64,000 nucleotides of DNA. Source: Hominisplanchenecus faecis. Its GTDB lineage: Bacteria > Bacillota > Clostridia > Lachnospirales > Lachnospiraceae. A program made the translations under genes and the position numbers. Where the stretch lies: contig NZ_JAJEQE010000007.1 of assembly GCF_020687205.1 (NCBI RefSeq), forward strand, positions 1-64,000, in the 5' to 3' direction. The notes under the pieces are model-generated. The model made no database searches and had not been told where the DNA came from. It saw nothing but the letters and a program-made list of their open reading frames with translations. Shown one piece after another: positions 23,960-32,337 of the stretch (within the stretch, counting starts at the first letter, position 1; every line of letters begins with the position of its first letter).

Positions 23960-25936
23960 TCAGCTGTAGTAACGCTCCACTTTCCGGCTTCGGATAAAGT
24001 CCTCTACTTCATCGATTTTTTCTGCCATCTGGCACTTTGGCAGGGCGTCCAGAACATCTCCCCGGTACTTTCCTTTCTTTGCCGCTCGGTGGTCTAAAAT
24101 GGACACTACACAGGTGTCCTGCTCCGTCCGGATCGCCCGTCCGAATCCCTGGCGCAGTTTCTTCTGCATATCTGGAACAACAACATTTTGAATGTAGGAT
24201 TCCAGTGATCGGTATTGTTCCCTTTGTGCTTCATGGATGGGGTCCGGTACAGCAAACGGCAATTTTACAATGATCAGGGACGATACCATATCCCCCGGAA
24301 AATCCACACCTTCCCAACAGGAGCCGGCTGCAAACAGAACGGCATTTTCCATCTTCTTAAACCGTGCGATTTCTTCCTGTGAGTTTCTCCATACCTGCAC
24401 CATCGGGAACGGGATCTGATCCCGCAGGAGCTGCTGCACATTTCCCATCAGGGTATAAGATGTAAACAGTACCAGTGTATGCCCGTAAGTGGAACACACC
24501 AGATCACGGATCTGGCCTGCAAGTTGCTCGGCCTCTTCCCGGCTTCCCTTGAGCGTCGCTTTTAAATTCTCAGGAATATAAAGCAGACAGTTCTCTCTGT
24601 AACAAAATGGGGATTCTGCTACACACTCCCGGACTCTGCTTTTCTTTTCCAGCCCGGTCATCTGTCTGGTCCTTACAAACCCATTTCCGGCTTTTAAAGT
24701 TCCACTGGTGAGAATCGAGGGAAATCCCCTGTCCCATAAGGAATCATGGAGAAACCTTGGAATCTCTCTGCTAACAGCCATAAACACAGGATCTCCCCTG
24801 CCGTCTGGCTGAAGAAATAAAACGTATCTGGTATCCTTCTTCAGAAACCAGCCGAACAGCTCTTCCATCTCTTCCAGCCGCCGGAAGATCCAGTAAGGGA
24901 CATTTCCAGCAAGTCTTTTAAGCATAAGACTGAGATTCCCCCTTACCTGCTCCAGAGAAGATCGGCACTTTGCCGGAAAATAGAAATTTTCTTTTCCAGC
25001 TATGTCATCTCCCATCCCGGCCTGATCCTTACGGATTTCCATTGAAAGTGTATTAAACCAATCCTGTAGTCTCTTACCTTCCGAACTTTTATGCTCCCTG
25101 TTTAAGAAATACGAGATTTCCTGCACATCCTCTCTTCCAATACTTCTCCCATCCATCTGGCTGGCAGCTTCTGGGAGCTTATGTGCTTCATCTACTACCA
25201 ATGCTCTGTAATCTGCCAGCAGAGGCCGGTATTCATTCATCCGGTGCATGGCGTCTGCCAGAAGATAATTGTGATTGCATATCTGTATAAAAACTTCCTC
25301 TTTTTTGGAAACATCCAAATATTTCTGATAACGGCATCCTGCTTTCCCCGGACACTCCCTGGGGCAGAATTTCGGTACGCACACCAGCCTGCGGTCAAAA
25401 CCGCTCAGGTTATGTACGGAATCTAAATCAAAGTTATGCCGGAGGGACTTCAATGCCTCCATCTGTGCCTGATTTTTATTCTTATCCCGGACTGCCTCCA
25501 GTCTTTGGGCCAGCCTGTAATCGCACACAAAATGTTCCTTTCCCTTGCGGACAACTGCCTTTAATTCTCCCTGAAGCAGATCTGCTTTTAACAGTACATC
25601 CGATAAAAAAGGAACATATTCCTCTATGATGGCTTTCTGTAAGGCGATACTGGAAGTGGATACCACTACAGACCGCCTGTCACATCCCGAATAACCGGAA
25701 TGCAGTACACTATATTTCCGCATCAGGATGCAGGCTGTCAGATAGGCATAGGTCTTTCCGATGCCGACTCCTGCATCACAGAGCGTGATTTCGTTTTTCA
25801 TAAGGGCATCCAGCATTTCATGGCAGAGACGGATCTGTTCTTCCCTTACATGAAGCCCGGCTTCCGGGAGAAGCTCCCGAAAGATCTGTTCCACTTCGCC
25901 ATGTGCCCTTTTCTGATATTCATTTTTATAACACAT
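23960..25936 (-). CDS. DinG-type ATP-dependent DNA helicase
   Basis: 658 residues, superfamily 2, XPD/DinG class. Walker A is CDAGVGIGKTYAYL near residue 60; the iron-sulfur cluster cysteines are FVCDY, CVPKFCPRECPGKAGCRYQ; Walker B is VVDEAHKLPEAA; motif VI is RQGFGRAIRTEQD. Such 5'-3' helicases unwind DNA forks and R-loops. The gene has AAGGAG before the ATG and follows DUF4240 by 21 bp. Its GC content matches the conjugation operon at the right, and DinG-like genes are frequent ICE cargo, possibly helping conjugative replication. No exonuclease domain is fused. Confidence 0.85.
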   Translation of the reverse strand: MCYKNEYQKRAHGEVEQIFRELLPEAGLHVREEQIRLCHEMLDALMKNEITLCDAGVGIGKTYAYLTACILMRKYSVLHSGYSGCDRRSVVVSTSSIALQKAIIEEYVPFLSDVLLKADLLQGELKAVVRKGKEHFVCDYRLAQRLEAVRDKNKNQAQMEALKSLRHNFDLDSVHNLSGFDRRLVCVPKFCPRECPGKAGCRYQKYLDVSKKEEVFIQICNHNYLLADAMHRMNEYRPLLADYRALVVDEAHKLPEAASQMDGRSIGREDVQEISYFLNREHKSSEGKRLQDWFNTLSMEIRKDQAGMGDDIAGKENFYFPAKCRSSLEQVRGNLSLMLKRLAGNVPYWIFRRLEEMEELFGWFLKKDTRYVLFLQPDGRGDPVFMAVSREIPRFLHDSLWDRGFPSILTSGTLKAGNGFVRTRQMTGLEKKSRVRECVAESPFCYRENCLLYIPENLKATLKGSREEAEQLAGQIRDLVCSTYGHTLVLFTSYTLMGNVQQLLRDQIPFPMVQVWRNSQEEIARFKKMENAVLFAAGSCWEGVDFPGDMVSSLIIVKLPFAVPDPIHEAQREQYRSLESYIQNVVVPDMQKKLRQGFGRAIRTEQDTCVVSILDHRAAKKGKYRGDVLDALPKCQMAEKIDEVEDFIRSRKVERYYS

Positions 25937-25957
25937 TACTTCTCCTTGCCAGAAAGC

Positions 25958-26683
25958 TTATCTTACCGTACCCTTACGGACGAGTCTGGTCGCTTCCGGT
26001 GTATTCTGTCCCTGTTCCTGCATTTTCTTTATGGCAGCATTCCCTCTTGCCATCATCCTTCGGATATCCGTCCGGGAAACATTCCATGTCCTTACTTTCT
26101 GAGGAGCTTTCCTTACCTGCTCGGACAAATGGCATTCACAGAGTTTCGGATATACCACCATTGCTTCCGGTAATTCCAGCGGATACTCGATCATGGGATG
26201 GTACACAATATCCCGGATCACCTGCTCATAACATTCCATCTGCATTCTTGCCGTACTGTCCTGATAGATATTTTTCCCTTTCATGGCACTGTAGACCTGC
26301 GATGAGATGTATCCCAACGCTTCAAAACTACAGTACCCATACGGAGTCACGCCGGAAAGGGAATCCGGATCTTTTAAGGCATTCAGATAAACTTCTTTTC
26401 CCTGGGCGATCAGCCACATCCGAAAATCGGAAAAACTGTCATCACTGCACCCTGCTTCCATCATAATACCTGCCGCTGTCCATAAGCCGTACTTATAAGC
26501 CGCATCCCGGTAACTGTAAACAAGATTGTGGAATTGGAGGACATCCTCCGGTGTCATATAGAAGAGCTGCTGCTTGATCCACACTGCCGAAGCATCCAGA
26601 TCGGTGCCGCACACTTCCTTTGCTTTTTCAATCAGATTCCAGAATTGATCCTTGCTCATTCCACTTCTTTTTGTTTCTTCCAT
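25958..26683 (-). CDS. DUF4240 domain protein
   Basis: 241 residues. It begins with MSKDQFWNLIEKAKE after a short leader, the DUF4240 signature, and continues with DLYASAVW-like and MWLIAQGKEVYLNALKDPDS elements typical of the family. The last 60 residues are basic and unlike DUF4240 (RKAPQKVRTWNVSRTDIRRM). Function unknown; DUF4240 proteins are widespread and often occur in mobile elements. GGGGAGAG precedes the start. It is upstream of the helicase gene in the same operon. Confidence 0.75.
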   Translation of the reverse strand: MEETKRSGMSKDQFWNLIEKAKEVCGTDLDASAVWIKQQLFYMTPEDVLQFHNLVYSYRDAAYKYGLWTAAGIMMEAGCSDDSFSDFRMWLIAQGKEVYLNALKDPDSLSGVTPYGYCSFEALGYISSQVYSAMKGKNIYQDSTARMQMECYEQVIRDIVYHPMIEYPLELPEAMVVYPKLCECHLSEQVRKAPQKVRTWNVSRTDIRRMMARGNAAIKKMQEQGQNTPEATRLVRKGTVR

Positions 26684-27207
26684 CTGTTCTCTCCCCTTGA
26701 TGTGACGTTAATACCACAAGAATACGGCTGTAGTCTCCCACAGCCGCATGGTATCTGATATCAACGACACACTTCTTCATTGATTTCTTTTTATCTTGCT
26801 GTTCCGCATTTGACCTCGCACCCCCGGAACCATCCCTGTTTTTCTTCTGGGAAAGGGGACACTACAGGCGGGCGGCTGGCCTGCCGCCGCTCACAGATGT
26901 CCTGGGGGTCTTTCTGATTACAACCCGGAGTCCATCTTCCGCTCTCTGGCTGGTAACGTGTATCATTATCCCCCATCCGTGATCCTGGCGAAAGGCTGCC
27001 ACCGCCTTATTCACAGCTATGCTTTCTCGCTCCAAGTCTAAGAATCTTTACCCTATACTTAATCATGGCGCTCATACTGTCACGCTTCTACGGTTGGGAA
27101 CGTACCTGTAGTGCCGATATTCACTTGCCAAAGAACAGCCGAGGGATGTCCCTCTGCTTACTAGCCGATGGCAGTGTATTTTTTTATTCACTTCACAGAA
27201 AAATTTT
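26684..27207. other. 524-bp gap, possibly structured RNA or small gene
   Basis: No confident gene. Sequence composition is neither AT-rich nor coding-like over most of its length, and it contains several short inverted repeats. A 61-codon leftward frame at 26791-26976 is the only candidate gene (separate entry). A noncoding RNA is possible and should be tested against covariance models. Confidence 0.35.
26791..26976 (-). CDS. Possible small protein
   Basis: 61 codons starting MGDNDTRYQPESGRWTPGCN, preceded by AGGATCACGG (weak ribosome site). Rich in Pro, Arg and Cys, with DICERRQASRPPVVSPFPEE in the middle. The composition is unusual for a clostridial protein and no family is recognised, so the frame could be chance within a structured RNA. 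Confidence 0.3.
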   Translation of the reverse strand: MGDNDTRYQPESGRWTPGCNQKDPQDICERRQASRPPVVSPFPEEKQGWFRGCEVKCGTAR

Positions 27208-27708
27208 TTATCGTGCTTCCCCGGATCTGTTTTTCTTTTTTCCTTTTGCCGGATTCTTCTGCTGTGCATCCTTCTTCCGACTTTCCTTCTGCTCTTTTTG
27301 TTCCTGCGGTGGCATCTTCATCACATGAAGTTCCCCGTTAAACAGGGTGAAAACTTCCGGTGACTGATATTTTTCTTTAAACTTTTCAATCTGCTCCGGT
27401 GTCAGCGAAGTAAAATCATCTTCTGTCAGTCCTACCACAAGGAATGTTCCGGCAATGGCATCATAGACCTGTCCTCGGTCATCGTACAATGCCCGATTTA
27501 ACGGCAACCCCTCAAATTTTCCATTGCCGTTTAAAAGAATTCCAACCTCATCCTCAAACGGATAAGTCATCTCAATGTCACCGCCTACTGCCTGCTGCAG
27601 ATCTTCCAGCTCATTGGGGATGCTTTTGACATAGGGTGCTTTCATCGGCTCGACTACCAGTACCGTCATCATTTCTTCCTGCATTTCGGACACTTCTTTC
27701 TCATCCAT
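27208..27708 (-). CDS. DUF3846 domain protein
   Basis: 166 residues. After a short N-terminus, residues 15-110 match DUF3846: VLVVEPMKAPYVKSIPNELE, then LQQAVGGDIEMTYPFEDEVG and NRALYDDRGQVYDAIAGTFL. The family is almost restricted to Firmicutes ICEs and phages and has no known activity. The C-terminal 40 residues are a Lys/Gln-rich basic tail (PPQEQKEQKESRKKDAQQKN). AGGAGG precedes the ATG. Part of the ICE accessory group. Confidence 0.8.
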   Translation of the reverse strand: MDEKEVSEMQEEMMTVLVVEPMKAPYVKSIPNELEDLQQAVGGDIEMTYPFEDEVGILLNGNGKFEGLPLNRALYDDRGQVYDAIAGTFLVVGLTEDDFTSLTPEQIEKFKEKYQSPEVFTLFNGELHVMKMPPQEQKEQKESRKKDAQQKNPAKGKKKNRSGEAR

Positions 27709-27764
27709 CGTATCAATCCTCCTGTCTATTCGTTCTGATAATCAGCCGATGAGAGCCTTTTGTT

Positions 27765-28205
27765 TTATTCAAATTTCATGGACTTTTTGATTTTCTCCCG
27801 TAACCTCCGCAGTCTTGTATAAACAGTCTGCTCCGGCAGTTCCATGTGATGGCTGATCTCCTTTGGTGCATATCCCATCATCTTCAGAACAACCATCTGA
27901 AGAGTTTTCTTGTCAGTCGATAACAGGATCTGGAGCAATTCCTCATTCTCCACGGTATCGAGCAGGGCTTCCACACTCTCTGGCTGAGACTCTCCTGATT
28001 CTTTTTCTTCCAGAAGCAGTTCCATACAGTCCAGAAGTGAGGTCTGATGTTCCCGGAATCTCCGCTCTGCGTTAAAATCGTTCCAGTCATACTCCCGGAG
28101 CTTCTGGATCGTCTCTTCATCCACACCCTGCTCACGCAGGATCTTCTCTTCCTCTGCTTTCCACTGGTTCCATCTATATTCTTCTTTTGCTTTGTTATAA
28201 GCCAC
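27765..28205 (-). CDS. Sigma-70 region 4-like regulator
   Basis: 146 residues with a GTG start behind GGAGG. The C-terminus has a sigma-70 region 4-type helix-turn-helix: LQMVVLKMMGYAPKEISHHM, then ELPEQTVYTRLRRLREKIKK. There is no region 2, so it is not a full sigma factor; small region-4-only proteins are typical ICE regulators (compare Tn916 orf7). The N-terminal half is acidic and charged. Two tandem 18-bp repeats lie about 170 bp upstream and may be its own or another regulator's operators. Confidence 0.7.
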   Translation of the reverse strand: MAYNKAKEEYRWNQWKAEEEKILREQGVDEETIQKLREYDWNDFNAERRFREHQTSLLDCMELLLEEKESGESQPESVEALLDTVENEELLQILLSTDKKTLQMVVLKMMGYAPKEISHHMELPEQTVYTRLRRLREKIKKSMKFE

Positions 28206-28371
28206 TTATCTTTTCCTCCGATCTGAATTTTTGTGAAATCAAATCGGAGTGTGGCGGTGATCTGGCTCGTTCTTCCTGTCCACAGGAATGGCCGGCATCT
28301 CTGCTGTTTCCCTGCAAACACGGATCTCCTTTGTAATCATATCTTTACAAAAGCACAGTGTATCGGATGCA

Positions 28372-28411
28372 CCTGTCAGTTAACGGTCAGAAACCTGTCA
28401 ATTGACGGTCA
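28372..28411. promoter_or_regulatory. Tandem 18-bp repeats, likely operators
   Basis: CCTGTCAGTTAACGGTCA (28372-28389) and CCTGTCAATTGACGGTCA (28394-28411), 22 bp apart (two helical turns), each nearly palindromic around TTAA or AATT. They lie between the region-4 regulator and the truncated response regulator. Confidence 0.55.
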
Positions 28412-28435
28412 ATTTTTATCACCTTCTTTCCAGCA

Positions 28436-28480
28436 CAAATAAAATAAGACGAACAATCTTTTTACGGATTATTCGCCTTA
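28436..28480 (-). terminator. Rho-independent terminator of the truncated response regulator
   Basis: On the minus strand AAGGCGAATAATC pairs with GATTGTTCGTCTT, followed by TTATTTTATTT. It overlaps the stop codon of the response-regulator fragment. Confidence 0.7.
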
Positions 28481-28680
28481 CTGCTGTTCGTTTTCATTAT
28501 TCAATTCAATTTTGTAACCTATATCCCTGACACTGACAATGCAATTCCCGGCACCGTCTTCAACGACATTCAACTTTTTTCTCAATCGCTTTACCAGACA
28601 CCAGATGATATTTTTAATATCACCAACAGAATAATCTTTCCATACAAGCTGGTAAATCTGTTCAAATGTGTATAGCCATA
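28478..28680 (-). pseudogene. C-terminal part of a split response-regulator gene
   Basis: About 64 codons reading YTFEQIYQLVWKDYSVGDIK, then NIIWCLVKRLRKKLNV and VSVRDIGYKIELN: the recognition helix and wing of an OmpR/PhoB-type DNA-binding domain. The start of the gene is missing; the matching N-terminal piece (receiver and first half of the winged helix) is at 36640-37143 on the same strand. Sequence upstream of the Tyr codon belongs to the mobile element end (xis stop at 28683). About nine codons expected between the two halves are absent. Confidence 0.65.
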
Positions 28681-28682
28681 GC

Positions 28683-28919
28683 TTAACCTCCCTGTCGTGC
28701 TGGGGGCTTCGCTGTCGTCTTTGCCCTGTGATACCAGTCCCAGATTGCAGCGTCAGCTATCAAACGGCGGTTTCCATTCTGTATATATTCAAGCTCGCCG
28801 CTATCCATAAGCTCGCGCAGCTTATTTTCCCCGATACCGCTAATCTTGCTCATTTGCTCAACGGTCTTTAACATAGGGAATACAGGGATAGCGGGGCTTG
28901 TTGTTTCCTTTTTTGCCAT
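28683..28919 (-). CDS. xis: Excisionase-like helix-turn-helix protein
   Basis: 78 residues. MLKTVEQMSKISGIGENKLR ELMDSGELEYIQNGNRRLI shows the winged-helix excisionase pattern shared with Tn916 Xis (IGENKLRxL and NGNR). In Tn1549/Tn916 elements xis is followed directly by int; here the gene ends 2 bp from the interrupted response-regulator fragment, so int has been lost. AAGGGGGT precedes the ATG. It may still bind DNA but has no partner recombinase within the remnant. Confidence 0.7.
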   Translation of the reverse strand: MAKKETTSPAIPVFPMLKTVEQMSKISGIGENKLRELMDSGELEYIQNGNRRLIADAAIWDWYHRAKTTAKPPARQGG

Positions 28920-29604
28920 AGGAAAATACCCCCTTTCATAAATGGCTAAAAAGTCAAGTTACAAAAAGTGGGCTTTAACCGGGCGGCTGTTAGCACACCC
29001 TCGCGGGAATTGCACCCCTGCTCATTTAAGGCAGCTTTACCCATTGCCTGCGACGCTCTGAACGCTCGGACTGTGGATGTAAAGGCTTATCTTCCCTCAA
29101 TGCGTGTCGTCGCCCGCAAGCTGCTAACTTGCTTCCCGTCGCGGTGTTTTTCGCTCGGCTTTTCCCGATAAGGAAATAGCGTCATGGCGCACCCTCTGTA
29201 TGGCTCGGCGCAAAAAGGACGTACCCGGTTTGCCCTATACTGCGTCGCCGTTATCTTGCGTCGCTTTCTTTGTCAAGGAACATACGGGGCTGCTGCGGAT
29301 TGATACGAAACGGAAAAGGGGTTAGATGATTTGACAGTTCATATATGAGGGTAGAAGTGTCCCCGGCGGTGGACGAGCTTTTTTTGATAAGCTGAAATGT
29401 GCCGTACTTTGTCGATACGCTCTATATATCATGGCGGCTACCTCCATTAGCCGCCGTTTTTACGGTGTTAGGGTCGTCGTAGACTTGCCGATAGGCAAAA
29501 AGAAGCGGCGGCTCTGAAAATCAAAGCCGCCGTAATTTAGAAATGGCGCGTGAAAATACCTCTGCTTTGCGACGGCTTTTTTTCTTTTGCCGTCGTCCGG
29601 CAGA
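28920..29604. other. 685-bp noncoding region of the element with hairpins
   Basis: No gene with support. GC-rich, with a perfect terminator on the plus strand (29433-29464), a further stem GCGGCGGCT/AGCCGCCGT near 29503-29535 and GACGGC/GCCGTC near 29569-29596 downstream of the kinase gene. The presence of a plus-strand terminator suggests a rightward transcript that does not correspond to any annotated gene. Confidence 0.45.
29433..29464 (+). terminator. Rho-independent terminator without an assigned gene
   Basis: GGCGGCTA-CCTCCAT-TAGCCGCC followed by GTTTTTA on the plus strand. No plus-strand gene precedes it in the 500 bp upstream. Confidence 0.65.
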
Positions 29605-30519
29605 TTATTTTTTTATGAGTAAGGGCGAAAAATCAATCGTAATCATAAAATTATGGTCATGTATTTCAATTATTGGATTTGTACAATTCATCATAAGTAA
29701 TAGCTTTTTCACAATGTAAAGTCCTTGTCCAGACGTACCATTACTTCTTGAAACATCTGCTACATAAAAGCGTTCCAACAGTTTTGAATATTCTTCTGTA
29801 GGAATAGATGCAACAGGATTTTTAATACAGAGTTGTACAGAATCTGCAATATTAATTAGTTGAATTACAACATTATTTGTAGTGGATGTTACCGCATTGA
29901 ATATAAGATTTTGTATAATGCGAATACACGCCTTTCTGTCAGCATTAAGATAGATGTCCATATTAGGTATTTCTATTTGGGGTTCAATTCCATTAACGCT
30001 GAAAATCGAATAATTGTCTAGCAGGATTTCAGTAAGCAATGAGCATAGCTCAACCTTTTCATAGTAAAATGGATATTGTCCTGCTTCTAAAAGAGAGATT
30101 TGATAAAAGTCATCTATGAGACGTTCTAATCTCAATGCTTTTCCGGATAATGCTGAAATATATTCCGCTCTTTTTTCATCAGGCGCACTTGATAGAAGTT
30201 GCAAATATCCGCGAATGGAAGTTAGTGGTGTCCGTAAATCATGAGAAAGGCAAGAAATATTCTCTTTTAATTCATTCTCCTTTTTTTGAATTTCGCCCAG
30301 ATAAATATTATCTTTTGATACAATCTGATTTATGATTTCAACCAAATGCTCTAACCGCCTATCAGATAAAGACACTGTAACTAACTTTTTCGTTTTTCTA
30401 TTCAGAATAGCATTTAGTTGGACGATTACTTTATATATCTGTATTTTCCAGTTAATTAAAGAAATTGAAAGGATAATGACCAATGCTATCAGAACAAGAA
30501 ACATAATCGCCCAACCCAT
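29605..30519 (-). CDS. Sensor histidine kinase (lantibiotic/bacitracin-type)
   Basis: 304 residues, small membrane-anchored kinase. One or two hydrophobic segments at residues 2-25, then the H-box CLSHDLRTPLTSIRGYL, N-box IRIIQNLIFNAV, and G-box SGQGLYIVKKLL. The lack of an extracellular sensor domain fits intramembrane-sensing kinases that work with an ABC transporter in peptide-antibiotic resistance. It is the last gene of the operon RR, ATPase, permease, kinase. GGGAGG precedes the ATG. Lower GC than the surrounding element genes. Confidence 0.85.
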   Translation of the reverse strand: MGWAIMFLVLIALVIILSISLINWKIQIYKVIVQLNAILNRKTKKLVTVSLSDRRLEHLVEIINQIVSKDNIYLGEIQKKENELKENISCLSHDLRTPLTSIRGYLQLLSSAPDEKRAEYISALSGKALRLERLIDDFYQISLLEAGQYPFYYEKVELCSLLTEILLDNYSIFSVNGIEPQIEIPNMDIYLNADRKACIRIIQNLIFNAVTSTTNNVVIQLINIADSVQLCIKNPVASIPTEEYSKLLERFYVADVSRSNGTSGQGLYIVKKLLLMMNCTNPIIEIHDHNFMITIDFSPLLIKK

Positions 30520-30533
30520 ATTCTACCTCCCTT

Positions 30534-31340
30534 TTACTTGATTTCTTTTCTAATCATAATAAGACCGCCAACAATCAAAAGAGAAATGCACCCTATGAAA
30601 TAGAATGGTAAATGCTCAATAATACCCATTGTGCGACAAGAGCTGAAATTCATCCAATAGTACATAGGATTTCCATATACAAAAAATTTTAAGGGTATTG
30701 AAACCGTCTCCATATCACTCCATAGCATTAAGTAAACAGACGCTCCACTGAATACATATAAGCAGCAAATCCCTGTTACAATCCCTGTATTTTGAATAAC
30801 GACACATAAAAAAATAGAAATGCTTTCTAATGCTAATAAAACCGTTCCGCAAGCAAGAGCCCATCCCAAAAGGTTTATTACTTCACTCGCAGTTGGAATG
30901 TAACCGGATTGTATGATTTCAATAACGAAAAATGTAGCTACAAAAATCAGATACGTTATCAGAGACACCACCAATATTGTAATCGCTTTGGTGTAGTAGA
31001 GAATAGTTCGTTTAGTGCCGTATGCAACAGATAATTTGATTGTACCCGTATTATATTCTTTTGTAAAAAATATGGTTGCAAATAAAATGCCAATAATCCA
31101 GAAAAAGGCTGTATATGCAAGAGATGAGCGGGCAACAGTTTGAAACGTTGGTATTTCACTAGATAGATAACACTTAGCTTGAAATCCGATTACACTTTCT
31201 GTTCCATCTCCGGCTCCAAAAAAAGTCATGTCACCAAGTGCAAAAGAGACCATTATAACCGCCGCACATACGCCTAATATAGTTATCAATATCTTTGAGT
31301 GACGCAATTTATAAAATTCAGCTTTAAAATGGTTAATCAT
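30534..31340 (-). CDS. ABC transporter permease (lantibiotic-immunity-like)
   Basis: 268 residues with about six transmembrane segments, beginning MINHFKAEFYKLRHSKILIT, typical of ABC-2 family permeases of the bacitracin/lantibiotic protection group (BcrB, SpaG/EpiG style). A large extracellular part after the first segment includes GDMTFFGAGDGTESVIGFQA. Start overlaps the stop of the ATPase gene by 8 bp, so the two are coupled. Only one permease gene is present where lantibiotic systems often have two. Confidence 0.8.
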   Translation of the reverse strand: MINHFKAEFYKLRHSKILITILGVCAAVIMVSFALGDMTFFGAGDGTESVIGFQAKCYLSSEIPTFQTVARSSLAYTAFFWIIGILFATIFFTKEYNTGTIKLSVAYGTKRTILYYTKAITILVVSLITYLIFVATFFVIEIIQSGYIPTASEVINLLGWALACGTVLLALESISIFLCVVIQNTGIVTGICCLYVFSGASVYLMLWSDMETVSIPLKFFVYGNPMYYWMNFSSCRTMGIIEHLPFYFIGCISLLIVGGLIMIRKEIK

Positions 31341-32253
31341 TTTGGCACCCTCCTATCAAATTAGTGTAATAAGTTTCAAGACTATCTCCAGATTGTGCTA
31401 ACTGATAAATCGTAATATTATTTGCACTTAGCAACGCTGATACTTTTCCGGCATTTTCAACATAATCATATAGATGAATACTTTTGTCTGGCATAACAGA
31501 AAAATTTGAAGTATTCAGTTTGCTTTCCAATAAAACACTAGCAGCAGCTACATCATTCACTTGCAACAACAAATGCTTTTTGCAGCGTTTGTCTAACTCT
31601 GTAGCGGTAATTTCCTGTAAAAGTTTCCCCTCATGTAAGATACCATATTTATTTGCTAATTGATGAAGTTCCGTGAGAATGTGACTTGAAATCAAAATAG
31701 TGATTCCACGTTCTTTATTTAGTCTTTTGAGTAAGTTTCTTAATTCGATAATTCCAGTAGGGTCTAGTCCGTTAATTGGTTCATCTAGTACGAGAAATTC
31801 AGGATTCCCAAGCAAAGCGATTGCGAGAGCTAGTCTCTGCCGCATACCCAAAGAGAAATCTTTTGCTTTTTTCTTTCCGGTATCTTTCAAACCAACTAAT
31901 GCTAAAGCATTATCAATGCAACCTTTTCCTGGAATACCGCGTTGCAAACGTTGTACCTCCAAATTTTCATAGGCTGTCATATCAAGATAAAGAGAAGGGC
32001 TTTCAATAATACAGCCAATGCGCTCACGCTGCTTTGCAAGTTTCTTATTGCTTTCACCGAATAAAGCAATTTTGCCAGTAGTAGGTTCTGCCAGTCCGGT
32101 TAGTAAACGAATCATTGTTGTTTTACCGGCACCGTTTTCTCCGATAAACCCATAAATATCTCCTTGCATTACAGACATAGATACTTGATTTAGGGCTAGT
32201 GTATTGCGATACTTTTTTGTGATGTTGATAGCTTCAAAAACTGTTACGTTCAT
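31333..32253 (-). CDS. ABC transporter ATPase (lantibiotic/bacitracin type)
   Basis: 306 residues. Walker A GENGAGKTTMIRLLTG, Q-loop, signature FSLGMRQRLALAIAL (LSxGMRQ form typical of the BcrA/SpaF/EpiF drug-exporter branch), Walker B FLVLDEPINGLDP, and H-loop ISSHILTEL. A C-terminal 90-residue extension is usual in this branch. GAAAGGAG precedes the ATG. With the permease it should move or flip a peptide antibiotic out of the membrane; the target antibiotic is unknown. Confidence 0.88.
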   Translation of the reverse strand: MNVTVFEAINITKKYRNTLALNQVSMSVMQGDIYGFIGENGAGKTTMIRLLTGLAEPTTGKIALFGESNKKLAKQRERIGCIIESPSLYLDMTAYENLEVQRLQRGIPGKGCIDNALALVGLKDTGKKKAKDFSLGMRQRLALAIALLGNPEFLVLDEPINGLDPTGIIELRNLLKRLNKERGITILISSHILTELHQLANKYGILHEGKLLQEITATELDKRCKKHLLLQVNDVAAASVLLESKLNTSNFSVMPDKSIHLYDYVENAGKVSALLSANNITIYQLAQSGDSLETYYTNLIGGCQND

Positions 32254-32337
32254 TTTTTCACAGCTCCTTTCTTGTTATTTAGTATCGCAGACAATTCCTT
32301 GAATAATCTAAAGGTAAAGCTAAAGATTATCTAAAGC

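Noticed and set aside
28681-28919. Direct repeats marking the exact element ends
   Set aside because: I compared the two junctions (28681 and 36640) and saw no clear duplicated target; the int-side end appears deleted, so exact ends cannot be given.
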